Of a stretch of DNA of 37,189 nt, positions 6,108-12,866 are shown one piece after another. The translations under genes were made by a program, and so were the position numbers. Origin of the DNA: a virus. Location of the stretch: positions 1 to 37,189 of the IMG/VR virus record IMGVR_UViG_3300032282_003810, one strand, 5' to 3'. The notes below the pieces were generated by a model. That model saw nothing but the letters and a program-made list of their open reading frames with translations. It did not search any database and was not told where the DNA came from. Position 1 is the first letter of the stretch. Every line of letters starts with the position of its first letter.

Positions 6108-6314
6108 ATGATAAAAGTAGAACACAAACTCCGTTTCGTAACTGAATTTGATGAAACTCACCCAGTAGCGCAAGAATTTTTGCGACTTGATGAAGTTTCG
6201 CAAGTCTATATGCTTGAAAGTATGTTAAAGAATTTACTTTCGCCTGCTATCAAACCAGTGCTTGATAAAATAAATGCTAATGGCACTTACGCAATTCTAA
6301 AGGTGGCCGAATAA
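6108..6314 (+). CDS. Hypothetical protein
   Basis: A 68-residue ORF starting MIKVEHKLRFVTEFDETH, beta strand then helix. It ends at a TAATG junction with the 6314 gene. No family recognised. Confidence 0.6.
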   Translation: MIKVEHKLRFVTEFDETHPVAQEFLRLDEVSQVYMLESMLKNLLSPAIKPVLDKINANGTYAILKVAE

Positions 6315-6502
6315 TGATGACTCGTAAAGACTACGTAATTGTTGCTCAGATTCTTTCATCTTATAAAGATTTAATCGGTGATGAGTTTACTTATCACGAT
6401 TTAGTTGATGAGTTTGCGGGATACTTCGCAGAGGATAATCCAAGATTTGATTTTAATAGATTCATAACTGCTTGTAATCGTGATGAAATGGCGGGTGTGT
6501 AA
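6314..6502 (+). CDS. Small phage protein of the FTYHDLVDEFA type
   Basis: A 62-residue acidic protein; two adjacent ATGs (6314, 6317) are possible starts. The segment FTYHDLVDEFAGYFAEDNP followed by FDFNRFITAC is a pattern I associate with small conserved phage proteins of unknown function. Coupled by TAATG to both neighbours. Confidence 0.65.
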   Translation: MMTRKDYVIVAQILSSYKDLIGDEFTYHDLVDEFAGYFAEDNPRFDFNRFITACNRDEMAGV

Positions 6503-6654
6503 TGATTTTAGATAACGGAACACTAATCGCAATTATAATTGCTTTAACTGGATCGCTTGGAATGATGATTGCTTTTTGGCAACGCAATATCCAATTAGAA
6601 AAAGAAATTCGCAGATTACAGGTTGCTTTGCGAACTGAACGACTTAAAAAATAA
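6502..6654 (+). CDS. 50-residue membrane protein with coiled-coil tail
   Basis: Starts MILDNGTLIAIIIALTGS. One transmembrane helix (about residues 7-25) is followed by a basic amphipathic helix (EIRRLQVALRTERLKK). This resembles small phage membrane-anchored accessory proteins. Its stop is six bases before the first pseudoknot. Confidence 0.6.
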   Translation: MILDNGTLIAIIIALTGSLGMMIAFWQRNIQLEKEIRRLQVALRTERLKK

Positions 6655-6659
6655 AATAA

Positions 6660-6688
6660 AAATCCTTAGCAAGATTTAAAACTGCTAA
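6660..6688 (+). ncRNA. H-type RNA pseudoknot, copy 1 of 7
   Basis: Stem 1 is AAATC/GATTT around an 8-nt loop CTTAGCAA; the loop's TTAGCA pairs with TGCTAA downstream after an AAAAC linker. Relative to other copies (TGAGCA with TGCTCA) both sides of stem 2 changed together, a compensatory change. It lies just after the 6654 stop. Confidence 0.75.
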
Positions 6689-6708
6689 TTTTTCCTAGCG
6701 TGTCGAGC

Positions 6709-6724
6709 TGTGAGATTAATCACT
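6709..6724. promoter_or_regulatory. CRP/GlxR-like operator
   Basis: TGTGA-GATTAA-TCACT, one mismatch, centred about 54 bp upstream of the 6771 start. Confidence 0.55.
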
Positions 6725-6734
6725 TTAAGAGGAT

Positions 6735-6770
6735 TTGACATTTTTTCCCTAAGTGTGCTAAGATTATTTT
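6735..6770 (+). promoter_or_regulatory. Leaderless promoter of the 6771 gene
   Basis: TTGACA-N18-TAAGAT with TGC extended -10, then 6 nt to ATG. Confidence 0.7.
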
Positions 6771-6920
6771 ATGTCAACTAAGAAAACAACTGAGGAATTA
6801 CGCAGGCTTATGGAATTACGCCGTAGCAATGCTGCCTCTGCTGTTCCTTCTAAAAAAGTCTACTCTCGCAAGGGTAGAAAATGTCAGTCCGAAATGCTAC
6901 AATTAAAAAATAACAACTAA
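6771..6920 (+). CDS. 49-residue basic hypothetical protein
   Basis: Starts MSTKKTTEELRRLMELRRS; Arg/Lys-rich, probably nucleic-acid binding by charge alone. It has its own leaderless promoter, and its 3' end contains the TGTCAG-type promoter of the next gene. No family recognised. Confidence 0.6.
   Translation: MSTKKTTEELRRLMELRRSNAASAVPSKKVYSRKGRKCQSEMLQLKNNN
6882..6903 (+). promoter_or_regulatory. TGTCAG-N10-TACAAT promoter, intragenic
   Basis: TGTCAG, 10 nt ending TGC, TACAAT; precedes the 6937 ATG with a GAAAGG ribosome-binding site. Confidence 0.55.
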
Positions 6921-6936
6921 GAAAGGTCGCCCCACT

Positions 6937-7116
6937 ATGACATTCGAAAACGATGAATTCTATGATGAGTTCTACTCTACTACCTGCCCTAAGTGTAATG
7001 AAAATGCTGTTGATGAATATATGCCAGTGTGTGATTCTTGCTGGTTAAATGAATTGGCTGATTCTGTTACTAATGAGGATCTTGCCTTAGAAATGAGTCT
7101 TTCACTTGACTGCTGA
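6937..7116 (+). CDS. Acidic zinc-ribbon protein
   Basis: A 59-residue protein starting MTFENDEFYDEFYST with CPKC and CDSC pairs 16 residues apart, a probable zinc ribbon. Strongly acidic otherwise. Ends four bases before the GP88-like gene. Function unknown. Confidence 0.65.
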   Translation: MTFENDEFYDEFYSTTCPKCNENAVDEYMPVCDSCWLNELADSVTNEDLALEMSLSLDC

Positions 7117-7120
7117 TATA

Positions 7121-7840
7121 ATGAAACTAAAACGATCTAATGATAGAAAGGTGGCTAACCTTGTCACAAAAAATGGAAAGCAAGCCGCAATTGCGAACAC
7201 TTTCGGTTTACCTGCTGGAAAGGCTTACTCGTGCCCTGGTGCTACCTCTGTATGTGAGTCAGTCTGCTATGCGGGAAAACTCGAAAAGGTCTTCCCCTCA
7301 GTAAGAGTTAACTTACTTCATAATTGGTCCCTGCTAAAAGACGCTGATTACTTAACTATGCTTAATCTAATCGGTGAAATGATTGCTGATTTCAAAGCTG
7401 ATTGTCTTAAGAAAGACGCTCTAATGTTATTTCGTATCCATTGGGACGGCGATTTCTTTAATGATACTTATACTACGGCCTGGTCCGATGTAATTAAACT
7501 TAATCCTGATGTACAGTTTTGGGTTTATACTCGTGTAAAGTCTGCTGCTCTAATTCTTAAAGGTATTGAAAACCTTTCACTTTATTTTTCTGCTGATAGT
7601 GAAAATGTTAAAACTGCTGTTGATTTAAAAATTAATAGTGGTGTAAGAATGGCATACCTTGCTAAGAATTTTGCTATTGGTCAAGCAGATGTTAAAGAAA
7701 TGATTGGGCGCCCTGCTGCTAAGTGTCCTGAGAATAATAAACAAATTCCATTGATTAGCACTGCTGGATCTGCTTGTGTTTCTTGTAAATTATGTGTATA
7801 CTCTAAGAGTGACATAATTTTTTCTGCGACTAAGAAATGA
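7121..7840 (+). CDS. GP88-like phage protein
   Basis: A 239-residue protein. I take MKLKRSNDRK as the start because an earlier in-frame start would overlap the upstream gene. The order of motifs (GKAYSCPGA, SVCESVCYAGK, the LFRIHWDGDFFN strand, FWVYTR, and late cysteines CVSCKLC) matches the gene product 88 family seen in phages and plasmids. Conserved Cys pairs suggest metal binding. The biochemical role of the family is not known to me. Confidence 0.75.
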   Translation: MKLKRSNDRKVANLVTKNGKQAAIANTFGLPAGKAYSCPGATSVCESVCYAGKLEKVFPSVRVNLLHNWSLLKDADYLTMLNLIGEMIADFKADCLKKDALMLFRIHWDGDFFNDTYTTAWSDVIKLNPDVQFWVYTRVKSAALILKGIENLSLYFSADSENVKTAVDLKINSGVRMAYLAKNFAIGQADVKEMIGRPAAKCPENNKQIPLISTAGSACVSCKLCVYSKSDIIFSATKK

Positions 7841-7848
7841 TATAATTA

Positions 7849-7917
7849 ATGTTAAAAATAATTGTAATTTTTATTACTGTAATTTTCTTTTATGTACTTT
7901 TTGATTCCCCTCATTAG
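7849..7917 (+). CDS. 22-residue hydrophobic peptide, doubtful
   Basis: MLKIIVIFITVIFFYVLFDSPH, a possible membrane peptide just after the GP88 gene. TATAAT at 7841 is only two bases from the ATG, so it may be fortuitous. Confidence 0.25.
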   Translation: MLKIIVIFITVIFFYVLFDSPH

Positions 7918-7950
7918 GGATTTAAAAAACCCTAGCGTGTCGTCCACAGG

Positions 7951-7959
7951 TTATCCACA
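7951..7959 (+). promoter_or_regulatory. DnaA box TTATCCACA
   Basis: Exact box preceded by a near-match (TCGTCCACA, 7940-7948) and a GCGTGTCG motif (7935-7942). Confidence 0.6.
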
Positions 7960-7969
7960 AGCTTTAAGA

Positions 7970-7985
7970 TGTGAGATTAAACACA
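7970..7985. promoter_or_regulatory. CRP/GlxR-like site, degenerate
   Basis: TGTGA-GATTAA-ACACA, one mismatch; shares the GATTAA core with the sites at 5378 and 6709. Confidence 0.45.
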
Positions 7986-8022
7986 CCCAGATTTTGGTGG
8001 ATTAAGATAAAATATAGAAAAA

Positions 8023-8044
8023 TGTCAGTCGCTTATGGTAGGCT
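8023..8044 (+). promoter_or_regulatory. TGTCAG-N10-TAGGCT promoter
   Basis: TGTCAG, 10 nt ending TGG, TAGGCT, followed by TTACAGTATAAA as at the 4071 promoter. Confidence 0.55.
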
Positions 8045-8079
8045 TACAGTATAAATAAAAAGAAAGAAGGTTGCCCCCT

Positions 8080-8286
8080 ATGGCTACAGTTATAGATAAG
8101 ACAGATCACTATTTAATTTGGGACATATCTCATATCCATTGTGATGAAATACAATTTAAGTACCAGTGCCGTGTATGCGATGAGTTTATGGATTGCTACT
8201 ATTGTTCGTTTGACTATGATGAACCCTGCGATTGTCAGTCCGATATGGTAGGCTCAGTATTATTCACAACGAAAGAAGGAAACTAA
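8080..8286 (+). CDS. Cys-rich acidic protein
   Basis: A 68-residue protein starting MATVIDKTDHYLIWD; a TTG nine bases upstream in frame is less likely because AGAAGG sits before the ATG at a suitable distance. Seven Cys (CRVC, CYYC, CDC) suggest one or two zinc sites. The promoter of the next gene is inside its 3' end. Confidence 0.65.
   Translation: MATVIDKTDHYLIWDISHIHCDEIQFKYQCRVCDEFMDCYYCSFDYDEPCDCQSDMVGSVLFTTKEGN
8233..8254 (+). promoter_or_regulatory. TGTCAG-N10-TAGGCT promoter, intragenic
   Basis: Same hexamers as at 8023, inside the 8080 gene and upstream of the 8286 ATG. Confidence 0.5.
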
Positions 8287-8492
8287 TGTATAAGATAACT
8301 GTCGCCTATGATAACAATGCCCCACACTGGCAAAAAGATTATCCTGATGAAATGAAAGCGTGGCAAGCATTTTTTCAGTTTACCGATTGGGGAACGGCTA
8401 ACGAATACTCAACTGTCAATATTTACACTCCCGAATTGGTTTGCTACACAAAAGTATTTTATCGTGAAGGCAGAAGGGTAGTGAGTAAGTAA
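8286..8492 (+). CDS. Hypothetical protein
   Basis: A 68-residue protein starting MYKITVAYDNNAPHWQ, aromatic-rich, with the look of a small alpha/beta fold. TAATG overlaps at both ends. No family recognised. Confidence 0.6.
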   Translation: MYKITVAYDNNAPHWQKDYPDEMKAWQAFFQFTDWGTANEYSTVNIYTPELVCYTKVFYREGRRVVSK

Positions 8493-8620
8493 TGGCACTA
8501 TTTGAGTTTACCACTTTCATAACTATTGAGGCTGATAATGAAGAAGATGCCGTTCGTTGGTTTGACTATAAAACAGAAGATTTAGAAACATATGTCGCAG
8601 ATATAGAGGAGAAAATATAA
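8492..8620 (+). CDS. 42-residue beta-alpha protein
   Basis: MALFEFTTFITIEADNEEDA followed by VRWFDYKTED. The strand-loop-helix pattern (hydrophobic strand, A/T-D-x-E-E-D/E-A helix cap) recurs in the proteins at 8913, 11195 (C-terminus) and 17885. TAATG at both ends. Confidence 0.6.
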   Translation: MALFEFTTFITIEADNEEDAVRWFDYKTEDLETYVADIEEKI

Positions 8621-8913
8621 TGGGATCAGTTACAGCAATTGGATTAGCAGATACAGCGTTAGACTTAGAAACACAATTACTTTATCACCTTAAAGGTAAT
8701 CACTATCCACCAGTCCCCGCAGAAATGGTTGCCCCTTGTATTGAGGCAATTGACGCTGCCTATGATGAGGACTATGAGCGCATAATTGATATGCCTATGG
8801 TTGGCGACTTTCAGATACGCTGGCGTGGATTGACTCAAGCACCTGCGTGGGCTATCATTGAACAACACCACCTTAATTGGTTTATTGACCCAGTAGATGA
8901 GGATAACGAATAA
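8620..8913 (+). CDS. Hypothetical protein
   Basis: A 97-residue, mostly helical acidic protein (MGSVTAIGLADTALDLETQ, ending DPVDEDNE) behind a GAGGAG ribosome-binding site. TAATG coupling on both sides. No family recognised. Confidence 0.65.
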   Translation: MGSVTAIGLADTALDLETQLLYHLKGNHYPPVPAEMVAPCIEAIDAAYDEDYERIIDMPMVGDFQIRWRGLTQAPAWAIIEQHHLNWFIDPVDEDNE

Positions 8914-9110
8914 TGGCTAATACCTATAAACTAACTATGACTCACGAGTTTTACATTGAAACTAATGACATTGAGGAAGTCGTACGCAATTACCAATTCC
9001 CTGATTTTTCTGATTGCGAGTCTATTGTTGGCGAGCCAGAATATTTAATGGGTGGCAACGAATGGGCAGAGATGTCAAAAGCAGAATTAGATGCGGAGTT
9101 CGCAGGATGA
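8913..9110 (+). CDS. Small beta-alpha protein
   Basis: A 65-residue protein, MANTYKLTMTHEFYIETND then IEEVVRNYQ. It shares the strand plus acidic helix-cap layout of the 8492 protein and may be a distant paralogue. It overlaps the next gene (ATGA). Confidence 0.6.
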   Translation: MANTYKLTMTHEFYIETNDIEEVVRNYQFPDFSDCESIVGEPEYLMGGNEWAEMSKAELDAEFAG

Positions 9111-9223
9111 CAATAAATAAATGTGATTGCGTTGAACACGATTGTAATATTCAAGATGACTATACAATAGATGGCTATACTTGCGAGGAATGTTTTATGG
9201 ACTGCGTAGAAATGGATAACTAA
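9107..9223 (+). CDS. 38-residue Cys-rich protein
   Basis: MTINKCDCVEHDCNIQDD, then CEECFMDC: seven Cys and one His in 38 residues. Probable zinc-binding miniprotein. ATGA overlap with the previous gene. Confidence 0.6.
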   Translation: MTINKCDCVEHDCNIQDDYTIDGYTCEECFMDCVEMDN

Positions 9224-9466
9224 ATGTCTGCTACAATAAAAACTATGGAACTAATCTTTGCTGATCGTTTAATGCCAAATCAGCTAATGCTAAATGATTT
9301 AATCGGTATCTCAGATGAGGTTGTTGAAGTAACAGGCATTAGCGATAGCAACAATGGCGATGACTATCATATTGAGTTCATTGATGAGTTTGGTGAGAAA
9401 GATGTTATCACTTTCAAACATGATGAGATGATTTCTCTATATGTATATGTTGATAGTGATGAATAA
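9224..9466 (+). CDS. Acidic beta-rich hypothetical protein
   Basis: An 80-residue acidic protein beginning directly after the previous stop (MSATIKTMELIFADRLMP). Segments GISDEVVEVTGI and YHIEFIDEFG suggest a small beta-barrel. A hairpin terminator follows. Confidence 0.65.
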   Translation: MSATIKTMELIFADRLMPNQLMLNDLIGISDEVVEVTGISDSNNGDDYHIEFIDEFGEKDVITFKHDEMISLYVYVDSDE

Positions 9467-9476
9467 GTAATAAGTT

Positions 9477-9506
9477 AATTTCTGTGCTTCCCCGCAGAAA
9501 TTTTCT
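9477..9506 (+). terminator. Probable terminator hairpin
   Basis: AATTTCTG (9477-9484) pairs with CAGAAATT (9495-9502), followed by TTC. Ends the 8080-9466 run. Confidence 0.55.
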
Positions 9507-9511
9507 AGGGA

Positions 9512-9527
9512 TGTGAGATTTATCACA
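9512..9527. promoter_or_regulatory. CRP/GlxR-like operator, perfect
   Basis: TGTGA-GATTTA-TCACA, centred about 62 bp before the 9582 start, the classical spacing for CRP class I activation. Confidence 0.65.
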
Positions 9528-9546
9528 TTGTTATATTAAGGTTAAT

Positions 9547-9581
9547 TTGATATTTTTCCCCAAACCTGCTAAACTTAATTT
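9547..9581 (+). promoter_or_regulatory. Leaderless promoter of the 9582 gene
   Basis: TTGATA-N17-TAAACT with TGC extended -10, 6 nt, ATG. Confidence 0.7.
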
Positions 9582-9812
9582 ATGACTCAAACAATAACAG
9601 ACCCAATGCTGCAACCCTACTACTCTTGCGATCTTAGTATTTCTATTGTAAATATTGACGCAAAAAATAGACACCACGCAGAAGCAGTTATGCAAACTTT
9701 TATAGATGAAATTGCCAAAGTAATGGATAATGAAGTCCGTTGGGATGAGGCTAATTGGGAGATTATAGAAAATATATATGTTCCTGAATTGCAAAGTTGG
9801 GTTGAACAATGA
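9582..9812 (+). CDS. Hypothetical protein
   Basis: A 76-residue protein starting MTQTITDPMLQPYYSCDLS. Mixed alpha/beta. Expressed from a leaderless promoter under a perfect CRP-like site and overlapping the next ORF (ATGA). No family recognised. Confidence 0.65.
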   Translation: MTQTITDPMLQPYYSCDLSISIVNIDAKNRHHAEAVMQTFIDEIAKVMDNEVRWDEANWEIIENIYVPELQSWVEQ

Positions 9813-9913
9813 GTTTGCAAGAGTGCTGGATGTGCGGAAGTGAGCCGACTCATATGTCGGTGACTGAACTGAAAGATGTTTGCTGTAATTGTTGGGGCGA
9901 CTGTGATGATTAA
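9809..9913 (+). CDS. 34-residue Cys-rich protein
   Basis: MSLQECWMCGSEPTHMS, then CCNCWGDCDD: six Cys, probable zinc ribbon. ATGA overlap. Confidence 0.55.
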   Translation: MSLQECWMCGSEPTHMSVTELKDVCCNCWGDCDD

Positions 9914-9962
9914 AACAAAAATGCCTAGCGCAAATTTTAGCAAATGTCAAATAAGTTTAAGA

Positions 9963-9978
9963 TGTGATATTTATCACC
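9963..9978. promoter_or_regulatory. CRP/GlxR-like operator
   Basis: TGTGA-TATTTA-TCACC, one mismatch, centred about 62 bp upstream of the start predicted from 9998-10026. Confidence 0.55.
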
Positions 9979-9997
9979 CCCGAATTACGAGCAAGAT

Positions 9998-10026
9998 TTG
10001 ACATTTCTTAGATTTTCTGTCATACT
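9998..10026 (+). promoter_or_regulatory. Sigma70-like promoter TTGACA-N17-CATACT
   Basis: Consensus -35, TGT extended -10, and CATACT. With the TGTCAG promoter at 10086 it forms a tandem pair before the 10141 gene. Confidence 0.5.
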
Positions 10027-10085
10027 TAGGTATAACCAAATAACAATTCCATATAGTGAGATTTTTCAGATAACGATTTGGAAAA

Positions 10086-10107
10086 TGTCAGTAGGAAATG
10101 TTATACT
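10086..10107 (+). promoter_or_regulatory. TGTCAG-N10-TATACT promoter
   Basis: TGTCAG, 10 nt ending TGT, TATACT; about 34 nt upstream of the ATG with an AAAAGG ribosome-binding site. Confidence 0.65.
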
Positions 10108-10140
10108 TAATACACAACCCAAACAGAAAAGGAAAAAAAT

Positions 10141-10305
10141 ATGTCAGTAGCAACAGCAACTTACAAGGTAGGCGATACCTACACAACACAAAAAAACAAG
10201 GTAACTGGAACAATTTCAGAAATCACTCCACTTGCCAATGGTAATGTCCGTGTAAAACTTGATGTTAATGGTGTACCTCGTTACACTACTTGGACAGCAA
10301 AGTAA
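10141..10305 (+). CDS. 54-residue beta-rich protein
   Basis: Starts MSVATATYKVGDTYTTQ and continues with KVTGTISEITPLANGNVRV. The alternating pattern fits a small SH3-like or OB-like barrel. No family named. A monocistronic unit between a tandem promoter and a pseudoknot. Confidence 0.65.
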   Translation: MSVATATYKVGDTYTTQKNKVTGTISEITPLANGNVRVKLDVNGVPRYTTWTAK

Positions 10306-10320
10306 TTCCTTAAAAGAAAA

Positions 10321-10350
10321 TGTCCTGAGTATGACAACTAAAACTGCTCA
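10321..10350 (+). ncRNA. H-type RNA pseudoknot, copy 2 of 7
   Basis: Stem 1 TGTC/GACA around loop CTGAGTAT; TGAGTA pairs with TGCTCA (one G-U) after linker ACTAAAAC. Confidence 0.75.
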
Positions 10351-10357
10351 CTTAAAA

Positions 10358-10379
10358 TGTCAGACCCTCCCCCTATAAT
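10358..10379 (+). promoter_or_regulatory. TGTCAG-N10-TATAAT promoter
   Basis: TGTCAG, 10 nt (C-rich), consensus TATAAT. Drives the 10415 gene. Confidence 0.65.
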
Positions 10380-10414
10380 AGATAGATACCCCACAAACAG
10401 AAAAGAGAAACACA

Positions 10415-10837
10415 ATGGCACGAAGCAAAGCAATAAATGTAAAAGTACCAACACTTAAAATCATCAAGGCACTCGAAGCCGCACTTGCTAAGTTAGAAGC
10501 AGACTACGCAACACAAGAAGCCAACGAAGCAAAATATCTAAAAGCAGTAGAAAAGTGGAAAGCAGAAGTCTTTGAGTTTGCTATGGCAAATGTCAAGAAG
10601 TCTTTTAACCTTCGCACTAACTATCGCTCATACAACAACACGCTCAACATTGACTTTGACTTGACAGTATCAGAAAAAGAAATGCCAGCAGAGCCAGAAC
10701 GCACTTTCGAGTTTATTCACGCAAGCACTTATCGTGAGTCTAAGAAAGAATTGTCAAACGCAATTCGTATTCTAAAGATGACAGACGAGGAAGTAGTTAG
10801 CACCAGCACCTACAATGCGGTAGCCGAATACCTATAA
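10415..10837 (+). CDS. Coiled-coil phage protein
   Basis: A 140-residue protein starting MARSKAINVKVPTLKI. Residues about 15-55 form a charged coiled coil rich in Ala, Glu and Lys, followed by a beta-containing segment (NNTLNIDFDLTVSE) and a helical end. I do not recognise a named domain. Codon use is unusually C-ending compared with neighbours, hinting at good expression. Confidence 0.7.
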   Translation: MARSKAINVKVPTLKIIKALEAALAKLEADYATQEANEAKYLKAVEKWKAEVFEFAMANVKKSFNLRTNYRSYNNTLNIDFDLTVSEKEMPAEPERTFEFIHASTYRESKKELSNAIRILKMTDEEVVSTSTYNAVAEYL

Positions 10838-10872
10838 ATAATTTAGGGGGCAATTAAAGTCCTAAACCTAAA

Positions 10873-10900
10873 CGACCTGAGTAAGTCGCAAAACTGCTCA
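10873..10900 (+). ncRNA. H-type RNA pseudoknot, copy 3 of 7
   Basis: Stem 1 CGAC/GTCG around loop CTGAGTAA; TGAGTA pairs with TGCTCA after CAAAAC. It lies 26 nt upstream of the 10927 ATG, so it may also act as a leader. A TTAGG/CCTAA hairpin precedes it. Confidence 0.75.
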
Positions 10901-10926
10901 ACACAAAACTTTAGAAAGGTAGCCCA

Positions 10927-11190
10927 ATGATTAGCACAATGTTACAGATTAGAGAAGCAACAGAGGAAGCCTTAATGGATCCTGAACTAATGGATTTAGC
11001 TGGATTTATTTTTCAGAACCATAAGTTTATTGAGGATGAGCAATTGGCTCAGTTATTATTTAAGTATAGCGCTTCGCTATCAGCACTAACAGCAACTTAT
11101 GTTTCACAGGTTTGTTTGTCACACTCAGATTTGTCAGATATGGTTGCTACAATTAAAGAAATGAATCAACTAACACAGGAAATAGGGTAG
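10927..11190 (+). CDS. Helical hypothetical protein
   Basis: An 87-residue, all-helical protein (MISTMLQIREATEEALMDP). Ribosome-binding site AAAGG followed by TAGCCCA before the ATG, the same TAGCCCA spacing as the next gene. No promoter is evident between the pseudoknot and the start, so it is probably co-transcribed with the 10415 gene. Confidence 0.65.
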   Translation: MISTMLQIREATEEALMDPELMDLAGFIFQNHKFIEDEQLAQLLFKYSASLSALTATYVSQVCLSHSDLSDMVATIKEMNQLTQEIG

Positions 11191-11194
11191 CCCA

Positions 11195-11602
11195 ATGGAT
11201 ACAACACTAATAGCAACAGAAACATTCTTGCGAGATGGACTGGCTAAGGCCACATTGCGAATAGCAGAACTAACAGAACACATTCAAAAAGTAACTCAGC
11301 GCTCATATTCTGATTCTGCAGAACGCAATCGTATGGTTGAAGCAATGCAGGAATGGACTCTTTGTGAATTAGAAAATAAAGATATAACAGAGGAGCAAGC
11401 AGAGGCCATTGCAGAAATAATGGGCTTTGAGTTAACAAAAGAATTCGAAGTTGAAGTTACAGTTATGTATTCTATTACTGTTAATGCTCGCACTGAAGAG
11501 GATGCACAAAATGCAATTCACGATATTGATTTTGATACCGTTGATTATAACTCAGACTCAATTCAATATTTATCATCATCAATTGATAGGATAGATATTT
11601 AG
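11195..11602 (+). CDS. Helical protein with C-terminal beta-alpha domain
   Basis: A 135-residue protein. Residues about 1-80 are helical (DTTLIATETFLRDGLAKA). The C-terminal third (FEVEVTVMYSITVNARTEED then AQNAIHDIDFD) repeats the strand plus acidic-cap helix unit of the small proteins at 8492, 8913 and 17885. No named family. Confidence 0.7.
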   Translation: MDTTLIATETFLRDGLAKATLRIAELTEHIQKVTQRSYSDSAERNRMVEAMQEWTLCELENKDITEEQAEAIAEIMGFELTKEFEVEVTVMYSITVNARTEEDAQNAIHDIDFDTVDYNSDSIQYLSSSIDRIDI

Positions 11603-11620
11603 TAGGGGGCTACTAATAAT

Positions 11621-11649
11621 GGACCTGAGCACAGTCTAAAAACTGCTCA
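11621..11649 (+). ncRNA. H-type RNA pseudoknot, copy 4 of 7
   Basis: Stem 1 GGAC/GTCT (one G-U) around loop CTGAGCACA; TGAGCA pairs with TGCTCA after AAAAAC. Just downstream of the 11602 stop and followed by TTTTCCTAGG. Confidence 0.75.
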
Positions 11650-11694
11650 AGATTTTCCTAGGGGGATTTTTTATATTTTGTCAAGTTTATAAGC

Positions 11695-11710
11695 TGTGAT
11701 TAAGATTACA
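11695..11710. promoter_or_regulatory. CRP/GlxR-like site
   Basis: TGTGA-TTAAGA-TTACA, one mismatch, centred about 83 bp upstream of the predicted start for the DUF932 gene. Confidence 0.45.
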
Positions 11711-11749
11711 TAAAAAATGTCCAGATTGTCCTATGTCTACCTATACGAT

Positions 11750-11779
11750 TTGACTTTTGTCGGTGGGCGGGTGTATGAT
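11750..11779 (+). promoter_or_regulatory. Promoter TTGACT-N18-TATGAT of the DUF932 gene
   Basis: Standard spacing, leaving a leader of about 24 nt with an AGAAGGA ribosome-binding site. Confidence 0.6.
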
Positions 11780-11809
11780 TAGATTATCAACAACAGAAAG
11801 AAGGAAATC

Positions 11810-12832
11810 GTGGCTCACGACTTAGAAACACAAAATGGTAAAACCTCATTCGCCTCATTCAGAGAACCTGCTTGGCACGGATTGGGAACTGTATTCACAG
11901 AAGAAAAAACTACATCAGAAATGCTTTCATTAGCAAATCTTAATGGGTGGAATGTTCGTTTAGAGGATTTAGAAACTCCCGCACATCTTACAAGCGACAA
12001 GGCATACCAATATGTTTTGCGTACTAATCCTACCGATAACACTCAAACAGATGTTTTGGGTGTAGTTGGTGAGCGTTATCACCCGTTACAAAATGAGGAT
12101 TTATTTTCATTCGGTGATAATATTCTTGACGGTGGTGGTCGTTGGGAAACTGCTGGCTCAATTAAAGGTGGGCGTGTAGTATTTGGCGCACTTGCCTTAG
12201 AGCGTGAAACAATTCTTGACCCTAATGGTGTAAATGATAAGGTAAAAACTTATTTGCTTATTAACACATCACACGATGGCTCGATTGCGATTCAAGCCTC
12301 AATTACTCCTGTTCGTGTAGTGTGCGCTAATACTCTTAACCTTGCTCTTAGTGGTGTAGGTCGTAAGAAAAATAAGGGTATCAAGCAATCTTTCAAGATT
12401 CGCCATACTCAAACTGCTAATGGCAAAGTACAAATCGCTCGTGAGACTCTTGGTCTTGCTAATGCTTATATGGACGAATTCGATATTATGGCTAAGGCTA
12501 TGATTGAAAAAGAAGTTTCTGCTAAGTCATTCAATGACATCATTCTTGCTGCTTATCCTAAGCCAGACAAGGATTCTAAGGGTTCACTAAAAAAGTGGGA
12601 AAATAAAGTTGATGTTATCAACGATATTTATACAGGCGAGTTTAATGGTATGATTGCTGGTAATGCGTGGGGTGCGTTTAATGCGCTAACCGAACGCCTT
12701 GATTGGTATCGTTCTGCTCGTGGCGGGAATAATGAATCTATTCTCGCAAGCGCAAGTGGTTTTGACCCTGCTATTAACGCAGAAAAAAATCGTTTGCTAA
12801 AAGTAGTTCAAAATGTTATGTCTTTAGCATAA
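11810..12832 (+). CDS. DUF932 phage/plasmid-like protein
   Basis: A 340-residue protein with a GTG start 6 bases after AAGGA. The N-terminal PAWHGLG, the central VGERYHPLQNED, and TPVRVVCANTL followed by HT-x-NGKVQIARE are the hallmark order of DUF932 (TIGR03299), a family widespread on phages and plasmids with no settled function. Length is normal. It is the largest protein of the accessory region and a stand-alone transcription unit ending in a pseudoknot and tRNA-Asp. Confidence 0.9.
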   Translation: MAHDLETQNGKTSFASFREPAWHGLGTVFTEEKTTSEMLSLANLNGWNVRLEDLETPAHLTSDKAYQYVLRTNPTDNTQTDVLGVVGERYHPLQNEDLFSFGDNILDGGGRWETAGSIKGGRVVFGALALERETILDPNGVNDKVKTYLLINTSHDGSIAIQASITPVRVVCANTLNLALSGVGRKKNKGIKQSFKIRHTQTANGKVQIARETLGLANAYMDEFDIMAKAMIEKEVSAKSFNDIILAAYPKPDKDSKGSLKKWENKVDVINDIYTGEFNGMIAGNAWGAFNALTERLDWYRSARGGNNESILASASGFDPAINAEKNRLLKVVQNVMSLA

Positions 12833-12837
12833 CAAAA

Positions 12838-12866
12838 AAATCCTGAGCAAGATTTAAAACTGCTCA
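12838..12866 (+). ncRNA. H-type RNA pseudoknot, copy 5 of 7
   Basis: Stem 1 AAATC/GATTT around loop CTGAGCAA; TGAGCA pairs with TGCTCA after AAAAC. It lies between the DUF932 stop (12832) and tRNA-Asp (12874). Confidence 0.75.

Noticed and set aside
9531-9950. A 139-codon minus-strand frame opposite 9582-9913
   Set aside because: Antisense to two coupled genes with a good promoter and CRP-like site; no promoter or ribosome-binding site of its own.
6660-12866. The CTGAG...CTGCTCA repeats as simple Rho-independent terminators
   Set aside because: No consistent T-run follows, the TGAGCA/TGCTCA arms alone leave an unexplained conserved spacing, and the covarying inner-outer stem shows a pseudoknot instead.
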